Shown piece after piece: positions 1 through 9,449 of a stretch of DNA of 64,000 nt. The stretch is from contig BDSL01000073.1 of assembly GCA_003116995.1 (NCBI GenBank), forward strand, positions 186,001 through 250,000, written 5' to 3'. The stretch comes from Yamagishiella unicocca (lineage: Eukaryota; Chlorophyta; Chlorophyceae; Chlamydomonadales; Volvocaceae). The number at the start of each line of letters is the position of its first letter. The stretch's first letter is position 1. The position numbers and the translations under genes were made by a program. The notes beneath the pieces are model-generated. The model searched no databases and was not told the origin of the DNA. It saw only the letters and a list, made by a program, of their open reading frames with translations.

Positions 1-329
1 ACGGCCTGTCGATTTGGTGTTCTGGTGGTTTGCCTTTGTTCCGGTGCACGTCGGTCTTTGTCGCCTCCGTCTTTCTGTGGATTTCGCATGTGCCCCACGT
101 ACGGCTATCACTTGCTGACACGATACACCAGCAGACGCGCAGGTATGTATCCCCTTAAAAGTGAGAACAAGGTCCCGCAGCTCGCTGGCATGCGGCTTGG
201 GTTCGGCTCGTCGACCACAGGGGCCCCACGGCCCCACCCCGCCCCACGGGCCTTCATGGCACGACGCCCGCCCATGCACCCCTGATGCACCCCTGATGCT
301 GACCGGTAACTGGGTCTTGCCGATGGCGA
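1..329. other. no gene seen at left edge
   Basis: No coding signal stands out here on either strand. The stretch lies downstream (in minus-strand sense) of a degenerate reverse transcriptase fragment and may be the decayed remainder of that element. Confidence 0.4.
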
Positions 330-638
330 TCAGTGAGGTGGCGCAGTATGAACAGGTTGTGTATCGTACCAAGCTTCTCTCTGAAACCCCCTTACTTGCA
401 GCAGGGGGCATCTATTCCGAACACGTTCCCCCCAGGAGCTCAGGCGGCGCACAAGCATGTGCGCGTAGTGTTTCGCCATTGCACCCCTATCTGCTGGACC
501 ACGGTAATTACTATTGTCAAACGCGTCGCCCTGTTTATGAATGGGCGTGAGACATGAGACCTCAAACTGTCTGGGGTAGCCACCTGTGCTTCGGATGCGC
601 TGCAACAATGCGAGAATGTGCGGTGCCAGGACTTTCAT
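330..638 (-). pseudogene. degenerate non-LTR reverse transcriptase fragment
   Basis: A 102-codon frame that I recognise as the N-terminal part of a LINE reverse transcriptase domain. It contains the arrangement L-x-P-H-I-L-A-L-L followed by CLTPIHKQGDAFDNSNYRG, typical of the early RT blocks where a 'PIHKxGDxxDxxNYRG' string precedes the palm. The later part (VRGFQREAW) looks like a decayed 'GFRxGRST' block. Nothing upstream or downstream in the frame completes the enzyme, so it is a relic. It differs in sequence from the intact LINE next to it, whose corresponding block reads ITILYKNRGALTAQGSYRP, so it belongs to another family. The neighbouring LINE ends within about 45 bases of it, which suggests the younger LINE landed in or beside this relic. 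Confidence 0.7.
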
Positions 639-680
639 GCATGTAGCGCGCGTCTACCTCCCTACCTCTTGGCGTACTTA

Positions 681-3665
681 TTAGCGCGCAGTCGGGACCT
701 CCTCAATTCCAATCGATTTATTGTTCCCCAGGGATCGTATCGCCTTCGTTACCTCCAAAGCAGTCCAAAGTAAATGGTGTAAGCTGACCCATGGGGGCCG
801 GCGCTCCCGGGGGCCCGCCATTGCCAATACAAAACGCAGGGCCCAACCAGCCCAGCGCGCCCGTACGTGCTCCTTGAGGGCAATGGCCCCAAAGCCCCCG
901 AGGGATGGGTGCCCGACCAGCAGCCGCTGTGGGACACCTGTTGCCCGGCGCTCCCTAGCATCTGGGGCTAAATCCCGGTCAATGAGCTTCGCCGCCACCC
1001 GCTCTAACCCTTCCACTATGGTGTCTGGGGGTAGACCCCCATGCTCCATGTGCCAGGTGACACGGTGCATCCCATATGCTGCGGCTGCTGTCGCCCTGCC
1101 AAACGTGGACAGGCGTAGCCTTGCAATCCGCGAGAACCTACTTACTACCTTGTCCCTGTGGGACTCCCAGTCCACCATTGGGGACCCCCCTACGTCAGTA
1201 AACGGCAGATTCAACGCCGTGGCCGACGCTACGACCTTCAACCCACCCATGTCATGCGGGCTAGGTCCCTCGAAGCCAATTGGCAGTAGCTCAACCTTAT
1301 CCAGGTTCAGCAGTTGCCCAGAGGCTTGAGCGTACACCTCCATGGACGCCAGGAAAGCCGGCACTTCCGCTGGCCCCTCCAACAGCACCTGAGTGTCGTC
1401 GGCAAACTGCACCGCGGTAGTTATGTTGCCCGCCCCTACCGCAAGCCGGATGCCAACCCCCCGTTGCTGTAACCAGCAAAGGAGGGCTTGGGCTACAAAC
1501 AGATACAACAGAGGTGCTAGCGGGCATCCTTGCCGTACCCCCGCCTCTATAGGGACCAGGCGGGATTTGTGCCCGTTGACCACCGCCAACGACCTGGTGT
1601 CGGTTAGTAAGATCCGTGTCCAGGACATCAAACCCGCACCCGCCCCCATCGCCTCCATCGCCTCATACAGGAAGCCTCTGTCCACAGAATCGTATGCTTT
1701 GGCAATGTCCAGGAAAGCCAGCACACACGACCGACCTTGTTGTGCCATGAGATGGGGAATATGCCGCAGGAACAGTATATTGGCCCCAATAAGGCGCTTT
1801 GGCAGGAAAGCCGATTGTTCGAGCGAGACGACACCTCCCAATACCGGTCCCAGCCTGGAGGCCAACACCTTAGTCAACACCCTATAATCTGTACACAGCA
1901 GGGTAATAGGCCGATAGCTGCCTTGAGCCGTAAGCGCTCCCCGGTTCTTGTACAGGATGGTGATCACTCCATCCAAGAACCCGGGGGGCACCTGGCCTGA
2001 CTGACCCACTGCCGTGAAGACATCAGCCAACACCGGTGCTATCTGCGTACGGCATGCTTTGTAGAGCTCTGAGGGAATACCATCCCACCCTGGCGATTTG
2101 CCCGGGGTGACGGCCTTCAGTACTGCGGCTACCTCAGCCACCAAGATCTCAGGCGATCCTACACAACACGCCTGGGCCTCCGGAATACGCAGATTCTGGG
2201 CTCGCAGGGCCGCAATGACCTCCTCCCGCGCCTCCGATGACACAAGTGGCGGTGCCCTGCACACCTCGCGCCAGTACTCCGCCACCATTTGCGGCAGTCG
2301 TGTTGCGTCTGTAACAAGGCGCCCAGTTCCATCCTGCAGCGCTACCACCGCCTGTCTTGCCCTTGGAGGCTGGACTAGCGCCGTAAGCCCGCGGCTCGGG
2401 CGCTCCCCATCCCGCAGCCACTCTAGCCTGGCCGTACGCGCATCGGCTGCCCCTACCGCACGGGCGGCTGCGGCCACTTCTTCTTGCGCTGCCACCAAAC
2501 CCTGCCAGGTGTGGGGCCCCTCAGCCGCGCCCTCCTCTACGTCTGCAAACGCTGCCCTGGCCGCCTGAACTGCCACCTCCAACCTGACCCCAGGCCGCAT
2601 CCGTCGCAGCCGGCATTGTCTGTTAAGGGCCCCTGCTAGAGCCCCCATTCTCCGCTTGAACGTCGGCCACCAAGCGAGCAGTCCTGGCATGTCCGCTACA
2701 CCGGGGCGGAGGCTGCCCTCCGCCTGCACCCAGTTTACGAACTGTTCCCGGAGGTCTTCATATGCCAAGAAGTGTGTGCGCACCCGTGGCATGCCTTGAC
2801 CTTGGCCTTTTGCCACCCTTGGTAGAACGGTGACGACCGCGACCCTATGATCGGACGGGGTGGATGTCTCAATAGTGGACGATACCACATACGGCAGCAT
2901 ACACGTGGACACGTACAGCCGGTCAAGCCTTGAGGCTCCCGGCCGGGGCGCTCTGTACAGGTGCGAGAAGTCTCTTCGTCTAGGGTGCAGCTGACGGTAG
3001 GTATCGACCATGCCCGGGCACAGGGTACCGAACTCATTTGCCACCGAGCCATCCGCCCCCCTACCGCCTTCCCCTGCCGTCGAGTCGAGGCCTGCATCCG
3101 CTACGAAGTTGAAGTCGCCTACCCACAACAACTGTTCGTCCTCCTTCGCGGCAGCATACACCGGTGAGAGGGTTTTCCGTATAAACTCTTTCCTCTGTGC
3201 GGCATACGCCGCCGTTGGCATATAGATATTCGCCAGGTGGACCCGGTGCCCACCCCAGGTGAACGAGTACTGCAGAAAACGACCCGGTGGGGCTTCCTCA
3301 GGCTTCATGCGCATCGGTACCTCAACCGGGGACACCACCTGACTCAGATCCGAACGGACGAGGATGGCTACACCAGCTGTGCGCGGATTCGGCGTGAAGG
3401 ACTCAGCCACGATGGCCCATCCGGGCAGCCCCAGCCTCTTCGCTGCAGCGTTTAACCCCCGCTGCAACAGCCGACTTTGTCCCTCGCCCGTATGATGGGT
3501 TTCTTGCAGACATACCACATCAAGCCGCATGCGAGCCCATTGACTAGCCGCTGCCTGGAGTACTGCCTCCCTGTGCGGGAGTTGTATCCCGCCTAGGTTA
3601 TGCGTGCCCACTCTCAGCGGCCGGCACGCTGGACCCCTCTGTGTCCCTTGTCGGTGCCGTACCAC
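681..3665 (-). CDS. LINE ORF2: APE endonuclease and reverse transcriptase
   Basis: This 994-residue polyprotein nicks target DNA and copies the element RNA. The endonuclease (EEP family) spans about residues 17-280: N23 in VGTHNLGG, E55 in LQETH, GDFNFV around 183-188 and the terminal SDHRV at 271-275. A linker with a W-L-R-D-G-E-R-P-S-R string at 415-424 leads to the RT. RT motifs are GKSPGWDGIPSELY (521-534), the first catalytic Asp in LDIAKAYDSV (651-660), RQGCPLAPLL (710-719) and FADD (753-756). About 190 residues follow without a recognisable RNase H or zinc knuckle. No AUG lies before residue 46, which is already inside the endonuclease; the frame opens with GTG, whose first base is the last base of the ORF1 stop TAG. 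Translation therefore probably depends on reinitiation or frameshifting from ORF1. Enzyme identity is secure, the L1/Tx1-like placement tentative. Confidence 0.93.
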   Translation of the reverse strand: MVRHRQGTQRGPACRPLRVGTHNLGGIQLPHREAVLQAAASQWARMRLDVVCLQETHHTGEGQSRLLQRGLNAAAKRLGLPGWAIVAESFTPNPRTAGVAILVRSDLSQVVSPVEVPMRMKPEEAPPGRFLQYSFTWGGHRVHLANIYMPTAAYAAQRKEFIRKTLSPVYAAAKEDEQLLWVGDFNFVADAGLDSTAGEGGRGADGSVANEFGTLCPGMVDTYRQLHPRRRDFSHLYRAPRPGASRLDRLYVSTCMLPYVVSSTIETSTPSDHRVAVVTVLPRVAKGQGQGMPRVRTHFLAYEDLREQFVNWVQAEGSLRPGVADMPGLLAWWPTFKRRMGALAGALNRQCRLRRMRPGVRLEVAVQAARAAFADVEEGAAEGPHTWQGLVAAQEEVAAAARAVGAADARTARLEWLRDGERPSRGLTALVQPPRARQAVVALQDGTGRLVTDATRLPQMVAEYWREVCRAPPLVSSEAREEVIAALRAQNLRIPEAQACCVGSPEILVAEVAAVLKAVTPGKSPGWDGIPSELYKACRTQIAPVLADVFTAVGQSGQVPPGFLDGVITILYKNRGALTAQGSYRPITLLCTDYRVLTKVLASRLGPVLGGVVSLEQSAFLPKRLIGANILFLRHIPHLMAQQGRSCVLAFLDIAKAYDSVDRGFLYEAMEAMGAGAGLMSWTRILLTDTRSLAVVNGHKSRLVPIEAGVRQGCPLAPLLYLFVAQALLCWLQQRGVGIRLAVGAGNITTAVQFADDTQVLLEGPAEVPAFLASMEVYAQASGQLLNLDKVELLPIGFEGPSPHDMGGLKVVASATALNLPFTDVGGSPMVDWESHRDKVVSRFSRIARLRLSTFGRATAAAAYGMHRVTWHMEHGGLPPDTIVEGLERVAAKLIDRDLAPDARERRATGVPQRLLVGHPSLGGFGAIALKEHVRARWAGWALRFVLAMAGPRERRPPWVSLHHLLWTALEVTKAIRSLGNNKSIGIEEVPTAR

Positions 3666-5674
3666 TATTGGTCTGCGGGTACCTCCATCCTGGAGGCGTC
3701 TCCTGGGTCGTCCATCTCCAGCGCCCCGTACGGGTTGGGCGCCATCCTGATGGCGCTAAGGGGTCTGACAGGGGGGTCCTGTTGCTGGAGCTGCGGCCAT
3801 TCGGCTGCATCCAGGTCACTGGTGTGCGGGGCTGCGCTCCAGTCGCCCTCCATGTTGACGCGTCGGCGCTGCTGGTCCGGCGTCTCCCCCGAGTGCTGCG
3901 GCGAGCGGCTCGACCTAAGCCCGGGCGGCCTCGGGGGACCGACGGTGTCGGGGGGCCGCCGGGCGCCCGTGGTAGCGCGCCTGGCCACGGCTGCCTTCGC
4001 CGCGCTCCTGGCGGCCTCTGCCTTATCCGCGGCTGACGCGTTCCTGGACGCTATCATCTTCCGCGTGAGGTCGTCCACCGCTGCCTGGTATTCCGGTGTA
4101 CCGGCTTCCAGGCCCCGGATCATCGACCCCATGACCACAGCCGCGAAGGAGGCCGGGGATGCTGGAGTCGTGGCTGGCCCCTTGGCCCCTGATGGCCCAT
4201 CTGCGGCCGCCGCCCCCACCGGCCCTGTTGCCATATCTGCTTGCGCGACCGCCCCGTTCGAAGGCGGGACTGCCTCAGGGCTGCGGCGCGGCTGCGGCTG
4301 CGGCGCGTCCGCCGCCACGCGGTTGCGGCTGCTGCGGCGTGGTTGCCGCGCGACCGCCAATCCCGACGGCGCGGCTGCCGCACCCGATGGCATGGCTGCC
4401 GCATCCACCGGCGCGGCTGCCGCACCCGACGGTGTGGCTGCCGCTCCCGACGGCATGGCTGCCGCCCCCGATGGCATGGCTGCCGTACCCGCCGGCGTGG
4501 CTTCCGCACCCGACAGCGTGGCTGCCGCCCCCGACGGCGTGGCTGCCGCTCCCGTCGGCACGGCTGTCGCTCCCGACGGCATGGCTGTCGCACCCGACGG
4601 CATGGCTGCCGCACCCGGCGGCATGGCTGTCGTACCTGCTGTTTTCGCCCTGTCACGGCCCGGCGTCGACTTTCCGCCCGCTGCTGTCCCACCCGACCGC
4701 CTTGTAGCAGCCGCTGCAGCCGCTGTGCCCGAAGGCCCTGCCGCTGAGCCCGAAGGCCCTGCCCCCGGGGCAAACTCCCGCATCGTGCGCTGAAGTCCCC
4801 GGCTTGGCCCCACTGGGGCTGCCACTGCCGCGGCCCTTGCCGCTGATGCCGCTGCTTTTGCCTCTTTCGCCCGCTGGGCTTCAGCCTTCGCCGCCGGGAA
4901 GGGCCGAGGCGGCGGGGTGGCGGCTGTGAGCCCGCTGCGCCCCAGTCTTGGCGGTGCCGGGAGAACTGGAGGCCGAACGGGGGCCGCCTTCACCGGGGTG
5001 GCCTTCAGGATGCCGTTTCGGTCCGCGCCTACGACGTCGTACTCCATGGCTGGTGGCAGGGGAGCCGCGCCCACCCCTAGGCGCACGCGGGCTGTCCTGA
5101 AGCTGAGGTGGTCCACCACCAGGTCCGTGTGGGGGCGGCCGTACAACATCGTTAGGATATGGGCGGCTTCCGCTCGCCGCATCCCTTCCGGTATGCCAGC
5201 CAGGCTGTAGGCCGCTGTGCGATGCCCCTCCACCGAACCGACCACCTCTACCGGGTAGTCATGGTTATCACCATAGATCCTGTCTATGTTAATTAACCCA
5301 TCGGCAGAGACCAGCGCCAAGGTCCGGGTGACCGCCGCTGCTGGCATGACCACCGTTATTTTGGCCTCGTAAATGCCGGCTGTGTTGGACCACGCTGAGG
5401 GCGCTCCAACAGAGATATCCGCTTCTTGCACAATGTCTGGCATTGCTGCGGAGAGTGACCGTTTCAGGTGGTCGGCGATGGATCCTCCCACGAAACTCAG
5501 CAGCGCCGAAATGCTGCTAGCGTCCGCGAAACGGAACCTGAACGTCACAGAGCCCATGGCTCTGAACGGGTTGGCAGAACCAGTGACGCGTATCACCTCG
5601 TCGAGGCTAATGACGGTCCGAGGCATTGCGTCCTCCTCTCGGTCCTCCGGTGTTCTGGCGCTGCGTCGGGTCAT
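3665..5674 (-). CDS. LINE ORF1 protein, Ala/Pro-rich with 7-residue repeats
   Basis: A 669-residue frame directly upstream of ORF2 on the same strand, in the place of the RNA-binding ORF1p of LINEs. The first 230 residues look globular, with mixed hydrophobic and charged sequence, and may be an RRM-like or other RNA-binding fold, but I recognise no specific motif. The middle is Ala/Pro/Ser-rich and low-complexity, with about a dozen tandem copies of a seven-residue unit (M/T-P-S-G-A-A-A). The C-terminal 150 residues are polar and include a short Ala/Arg-rich helix. No CCHC zinc knuckle is visible. The start at 5674 gives MTRRSARTPEDREED; a second Met lies 16 codons in, and MPRTVISLDEV would also be a reasonable start. 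Function is inferred from position only. Confidence 0.75.
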   Translation of the reverse strand: MTRRSARTPEDREEDAMPRTVISLDEVIRVTGSANPFRAMGSVTFRFRFADASSISALLSFVGGSIADHLKRSLSAAMPDIVQEADISVGAPSAWSNTAGIYEAKITVVMPAAAVTRTLALVSADGLINIDRIYGDNHDYPVEVVGSVEGHRTAAYSLAGIPEGMRRAEAAHILTMLYGRPHTDLVVDHLSFRTARVRLGVGAAPLPPAMEYDVVGADRNGILKATPVKAAPVRPPVLPAPPRLGRSGLTAATPPPRPFPAAKAEAQRAKEAKAAASAARAAAVAAPVGPSRGLQRTMREFAPGAGPSGSAAGPSGTAAAAAATRRSGGTAAGGKSTPGRDRAKTAGTTAMPPGAAAMPSGATAMPSGATAVPTGAAATPSGAAATLSGAEATPAGTAAMPSGAAAMPSGAAATPSGAAAAPVDAAAMPSGAAAAPSGLAVARQPRRSSRNRVAADAPQPQPRRSPEAVPPSNGAVAQADMATGPVGAAAADGPSGAKGPATTPASPASFAAVVMGSMIRGLEAGTPEYQAAVDDLTRKMIASRNASAADKAEAARSAAKAAVARRATTGARRPPDTVGPPRPPGLRSSRSPQHSGETPDQQRRRVNMEGDWSAAPHTSDLDAAEWPQLQQQDPPVRPLSAIRMAPNPYGALEMDDPGDASRMEVPADQ
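4370..4650 (-). repeat. 21-bp coding minisatellite inside LINE ORF1
   Basis: About twelve imperfect 21-bp units encode the heptad [M/T/V/A]-P-[S/T/A]-G-[A/T]-[A/E]-A. The unit is a multiple of three, so copy-number change would not break ORF1. Confidence 0.85.
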
Positions 5675-5766
5675 TCCAGGACCCTCCTAGAGCACTTCTG
5701 CCCTATCGCCGCGCGGCTTTCGCGGGGCTGGCCAGGTCACCCTGGCGCAGCCACGCGATCGATTAC

Positions 5767-5803
5767 CATTGATGTATTGATGTATTGATGTATTAATGTA
5801 TTT
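5767..5803 (+). repeat. ATTGATGT microsatellite between LINE and DIRS relic
   Basis: Three to four copies of an 8-bp unit (ATTGATGT, the last changed to ATTAATGT) sit exactly between the 5' side of the minus-strand LINE and the first recognisable codon of the DIRS-like relic. Such short tails are common at 3' ends of non-LTR elements, so it may mark an old insertion boundary. Confidence 0.7.
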
Positions 5804-6690
5804 TGCAGGTTTTTGTTGTTGTTGCGGCCATCCGGCTGGCCGTGCAATGGCTGGCTCAGCGTCACCCTCGGCTCATCCAGAACCGGCGGGTGCAATATCA
5901 GACGGATAGCATGGCGGCGCAACTGTGCGTGCTAGGCCTGAAGGGCCGGGGCCCCTGCCTCCAGCAGGTCGCCGACATCTTTCGGCAGTGCGCCGCGACG
6001 GATACGGAGATAACCGTGGTGTGGTACCCGCGCACGGAGCTGCAGCAGCAGCATGCGGACGAGCTCAGCAAACAGCGGGATCCCTCGCAATGGAGCCTGA
6101 ATGCCCGGGTGCTGGCGCAGGTGTTGCGTTTGAGCAGTCTGCAGGGCAGGGAGCCTCAGCTGGATTGCTTTGCGGATGCGGCAACCACGGTTGTGGCCGG
6201 GCGTTTCTACTCCAGGAGCTGGAACCCTGATTGCTTAGGCGTAGATGGCCTGGCGCAGAGTTGGGAGCCGCTGCCGAACCAGCCCCGGCCGCTGCTCTAC
6301 ATCTACCCCCCGTTCGCGTTGGTGGGGGCAGTGGTCCGGAAGGTCGCGGAAGAGCGCCCGGACTGCATTCTGATACTACCCCGGTGGCCACGATGGTGGC
6401 AGGCAGCCCTCGTACGGCTGCCTATTCGAGAGGAGTTAGAGCTGCCGCACTGCGAAGATTTGCTGACGGGGGCGATAGAGATGGCAACACTGACGAACTC
6501 TTCCGTGGCGCTGGTGTCCATTTGCTGGCTGCCACAAACTCCATTGAACCCGACGCCATCACCTCCACATCATCTCCAGCGGAACCTGCTGAGCTGCATG
6601 CCACCGACTGCCCCCTGGCAGCGCTGGCAGCAGACCTTGCCAGCCGTGCCCGTTTCGCTGCCTTCTTGTCCCGGAGCAATCGTGACTGAT
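5803..6690 (+). pseudogene. DIRS-like retrotransposon relic: RNase H and methyltransferase-like domains
   Basis: The frame starts inside an RNase H domain (A-I-R-L-A-V-Q-W-L-A, then QTDSMAAQ with its Asp, then HADELSK). It then runs into the domain that follows RNase H in DIRS/PAT-type tyrosine-recombinase retrotransposons: LDCFADAATTVVAGRFYSR, the YPPFALVGAVVRKV block resembling an NPPF/DPPW methyltransferase motif, and ILILPRWPRWWQAAL. After about 6500 coding signal moves to another frame (LHATDCPLAALAADLASRARFAAFL, stop near 6688), so there is at least one frameshift. The reverse transcriptase that should precede RNase H is missing. Family recognition is from motif order; I am confident of DIRS-type origin but not of the subfamily. 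Confidence 0.75.
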
Positions 6691-8249
6691 GTGCAGCGAT
6701 TTGTGCTGTTTCCATGTCGCTTCTTCGTTGCTGGACTTGTTGCCTCAGCAGGACGTAACGCTGCGGCACAAGATAAGAAACCATCACCACTTGTTGCAGA
6801 TTTCAATCGCAACAATGGCAAATCCCCCAGTCCATGATCTTTCAATCCAAGCAACAATCAGCCTCCACAATACGGACTCACCATGACCAGCTTCGAAGCT
6901 GGCACCGCCACCGACCATTGACGAGCTCCAATCCAGGCTTTGTCTTCCAGAAAAAGGACACGCATACCGCTGCCCTCGCCGTGCACAGCTGAATACTTGG
7001 CCTTCGCAGTGGACTGTTTCATGGTCTTGAATCGTATGGCATCCAAGCAAGCCTGTACGACATGAGAATTTTGCAGAACCGTGTAAACGTCAAAGCTAGC
7101 AGCTCAGCGCCATTCACCCATTACATGCACACATCTCCCCGCCCCTTCCCTAACCCACAAGTAACACCCAGCCTCACAATTCAGGATGGACGCCATTTTA
7201 AGGCATACAAACTACCATACCAACTAACCTTTCCGGTGTCCACCAACATGACTGGAGGGGGTGGTGCAACGGTAGGGTTGTCGATGGTGCAGGCAGGTGC
7301 AGTAGCGCAAGCCGTGACGTCCACCATAGCCTCAACAGATGGCGACGGCGGCCGCACCTGAACACAATCGGCACATGCAGACGGCGGGCGCGAGAACCAA
7401 CATTCAATGCATGATTATCTGCCAGGACAACAACAAGCCTACACCAATACTACACGTTCGCTAGCATCCGTTCCATACCAAACTTCCCATCGTCCAACAA
7501 ATGCAGCGTTTAACTTTCCTGACACAAGGGAGTGGCCCTTCAAACGCATACGACATAACTCACCCAGGCTCCACCATGTTGCGGGCACTGTCCGGTCGAC
7601 CGCCATGCTGCCAGAATGGCTGCGGAACGAGCTTGGCCAGGGACGCAAACGACGCAGCTCCGGAGTCGCTGTTGCTTCATCCACCTCATACACACGACCT
7701 GCATCTCAACAGGAGAACGGGAGGTCAGGCTACAGTTCTACAGGCAAAAAACAACTCAACACGGTATACTCACGAAGCCACCGGGCATGGACGGCACAGT
7801 CGGAATGCCTTTATTATCTTGTAATGTTCCAACCAGCTGCACCATGACGAAGGCTCGTGCCGAGAGCACAACGACAACACTTATACTACACAGCACAGAC
7901 GCAACGTCCCGCAGCTAAAAACATCAACGCGGCTGCGATGTATACAGTGTAAAATAATATCAAAATCAGCTACGACCTACGAGAATGACCCCACCAGCGT
8001 GCAATGCCGTACACCCCATACTGGCCTTCATTATCGAGGGTCCCCCAAACTTTAATTCCAACAGCAGAATGTGTGGTATACATAATCGTATGCTAGAGAC
8101 CAACAATAACACAACGTAAACCAGTTCAGAACACCGAACACCGGACACCGCAAAGCAAGAGCCACATGCTACCCTACCGACTGGCCGCAACCGCCACAGC
8201 AACAGCCAGCGAACAACCGAGGAAAAATAACAGAGTCTGAACACCGATA

Positions 8250-8538
8250 CAAGAGCGTCCAATCCACAATAGGTCCCCCATACAAGAGCGTCGTCCAAGA
8301 CACAATAGGTCCCAAACGCACCGACGACCAGTGCCGTCGAGGACGAAGCTCTACAAAAAGGCCGAAACAATAGCTAGGCGATACACATCATGAAACAAGC
8401 TTGATACTGGGTCCCAAGCACGACTCAACCTCACACCGGTACGGCCCCAATTGCAAGTGCTTCGCAGCAACAGTGGGTCCCAAACGCAAGAAAGTGCAGT
8501 GCCGTAGATCGATCTCTACAAAGTGGCCGAAAACAATG
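8250..8538 (+). repeat. diverged direct repeats
   Basis: Two nested pairs are visible. A roughly 30-bp unit ending in ACAATAGGTCCC occurs at about 8250-8280 and 8282-8312. A longer, diverged unit of about 65 bp, running from GTCCCAAACGCA through AGTGCCGT and CTCTACAAA to GGCCGAAA, occurs at about 8307-8370 and 8467-8538. Confidence 0.6.
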
Positions 8539-8967
8539 CGGAAAAGGGAAGGAAACAAACTTTCCAGTGGGTCCTTGTAACCATGTTCCACTGTCGATTC
8601 ACTTAGAACCCCGGCGTGGTAACTAAGACACCAATCATACTATAATCTTCGCCTAAACGTAATTTCCCCTGCCTTGAAGGTCACCATAAACCCGTCCTTT
8701 AAGTATCACCAACTCCATCCCTCTGCACAGTTCGACAAGCGGTCTACCAAACGCACTATTCTCTGTATTCCTGGAAGCTCATCACGCAGCTTTGCTACTC
8801 TGGCTTTACGATGTCATATATTTAACCAGCTCAGCATTGGTGCCTTTGATAGCGTTGCATGAGTGACTCAAGCCATAGGCCCCGTGGGCGCGCAATAGTC
8901 GGAAGTTTTACGGAAAGTCCGACGCAAAGTCTCGCCCGTACTATCCACTTATTTACAGCGACACTAA

Positions 8968-9211
8968 CATCGACATCCGGCGTCGCAAGTGCGTTTTCTT
9001 TGAGGAGTCCATCGACTGCTTGGAGAACCTTTACTGTTGGCGCACGCACGGTGAATATGCTGTTTACGCCATGACAGCAGCAGCTTAGGTGGCAAGTTGG
9101 AGAATCGCTTCGCGGCCTGGGCACGCCGCGCACTGCGCGAACCAACAAGAAAAGGTTCTCCAAGTAGACGATGGAAGCGCTCCTCAAGGAAAGCGCACTT
9201 CCTACGCAGGA
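8968..9211. repeat. imperfect inverted repeat, arms about 70 bp
   Basis: The left arm (about 8968-9040) and the reverse complement of the right arm (about 9140-9211) share the order AAGTGCG, TTTGAGGAG, CCATCG and TTGGAGAACC, then TGTTGG, at roughly 80% identity by eye. The spacer is about 100 bp. It could be a decayed fold-back transposon. Confidence 0.65.
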
Positions 9212-9449
9212 CACTTCGGGCGAGATTGACGGGCTTCGCGCAAAAAGGAGAATATATTTTAGGGAAAGTCCCAATACGTTCCGGACGCTCGTCCACGTCG
9301 TATGCAATTTTTTACCATGCCGTAATTCCCGTAAACGTGCCGTTATCCGTCAGCTATGAAATCAACGTAGCTCCTCAAGTTCAACTTGAAGACTGCACAT
9401 GCCAATATGTAAATATTAACCCTGACGGCGAGCAGCGTGTTGTTATACT

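Larger units (their letters stand above)
640..5740 (-). mobile_element. two-ORF APE-type LINE (non-LTR retrotransposon), nearly complete
   Basis: Two long minus-strand frames abut: ORF1 (5674 to 3665) and ORF2 (3665 to 681). ORF2 carries an apurinic-type endonuclease followed by a reverse transcriptase. No LTRs are visible. The 3' untranslated part is at most about 45 bases, because an unrelated RT relic starts at 638; it contains a GGTAG-like repeated end. The 5' boundary is not sharp, and I put it near 5740, before an ATTGATGT microsatellite. Both frames are open with catalytic residues present, so the copy looks young and possibly mobile. The outer ends are approximate since no target-site duplication was found. 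Confidence 0.85.
6840..9449. other. gene-free interval with repeats
   Basis: No exon chain or known domain is visible over 2.6 kb. Open frames on both strands are short and lack family features. The interval contains diverged direct repeats (8250-8538) and an imperfect inverted repeat (8968-9211). The right end must hold the promoter and 5' leader of the receptor-like kinase, whose ATG is at 9450. Confidence 0.5.

Noticed and set aside
4120..4773. Arg/Gln-rich ORFs opposite and overlapping LINE ORF1
   Set aside because: They are shadow frames of the 21-bp repeat; the compositional bias explains them.
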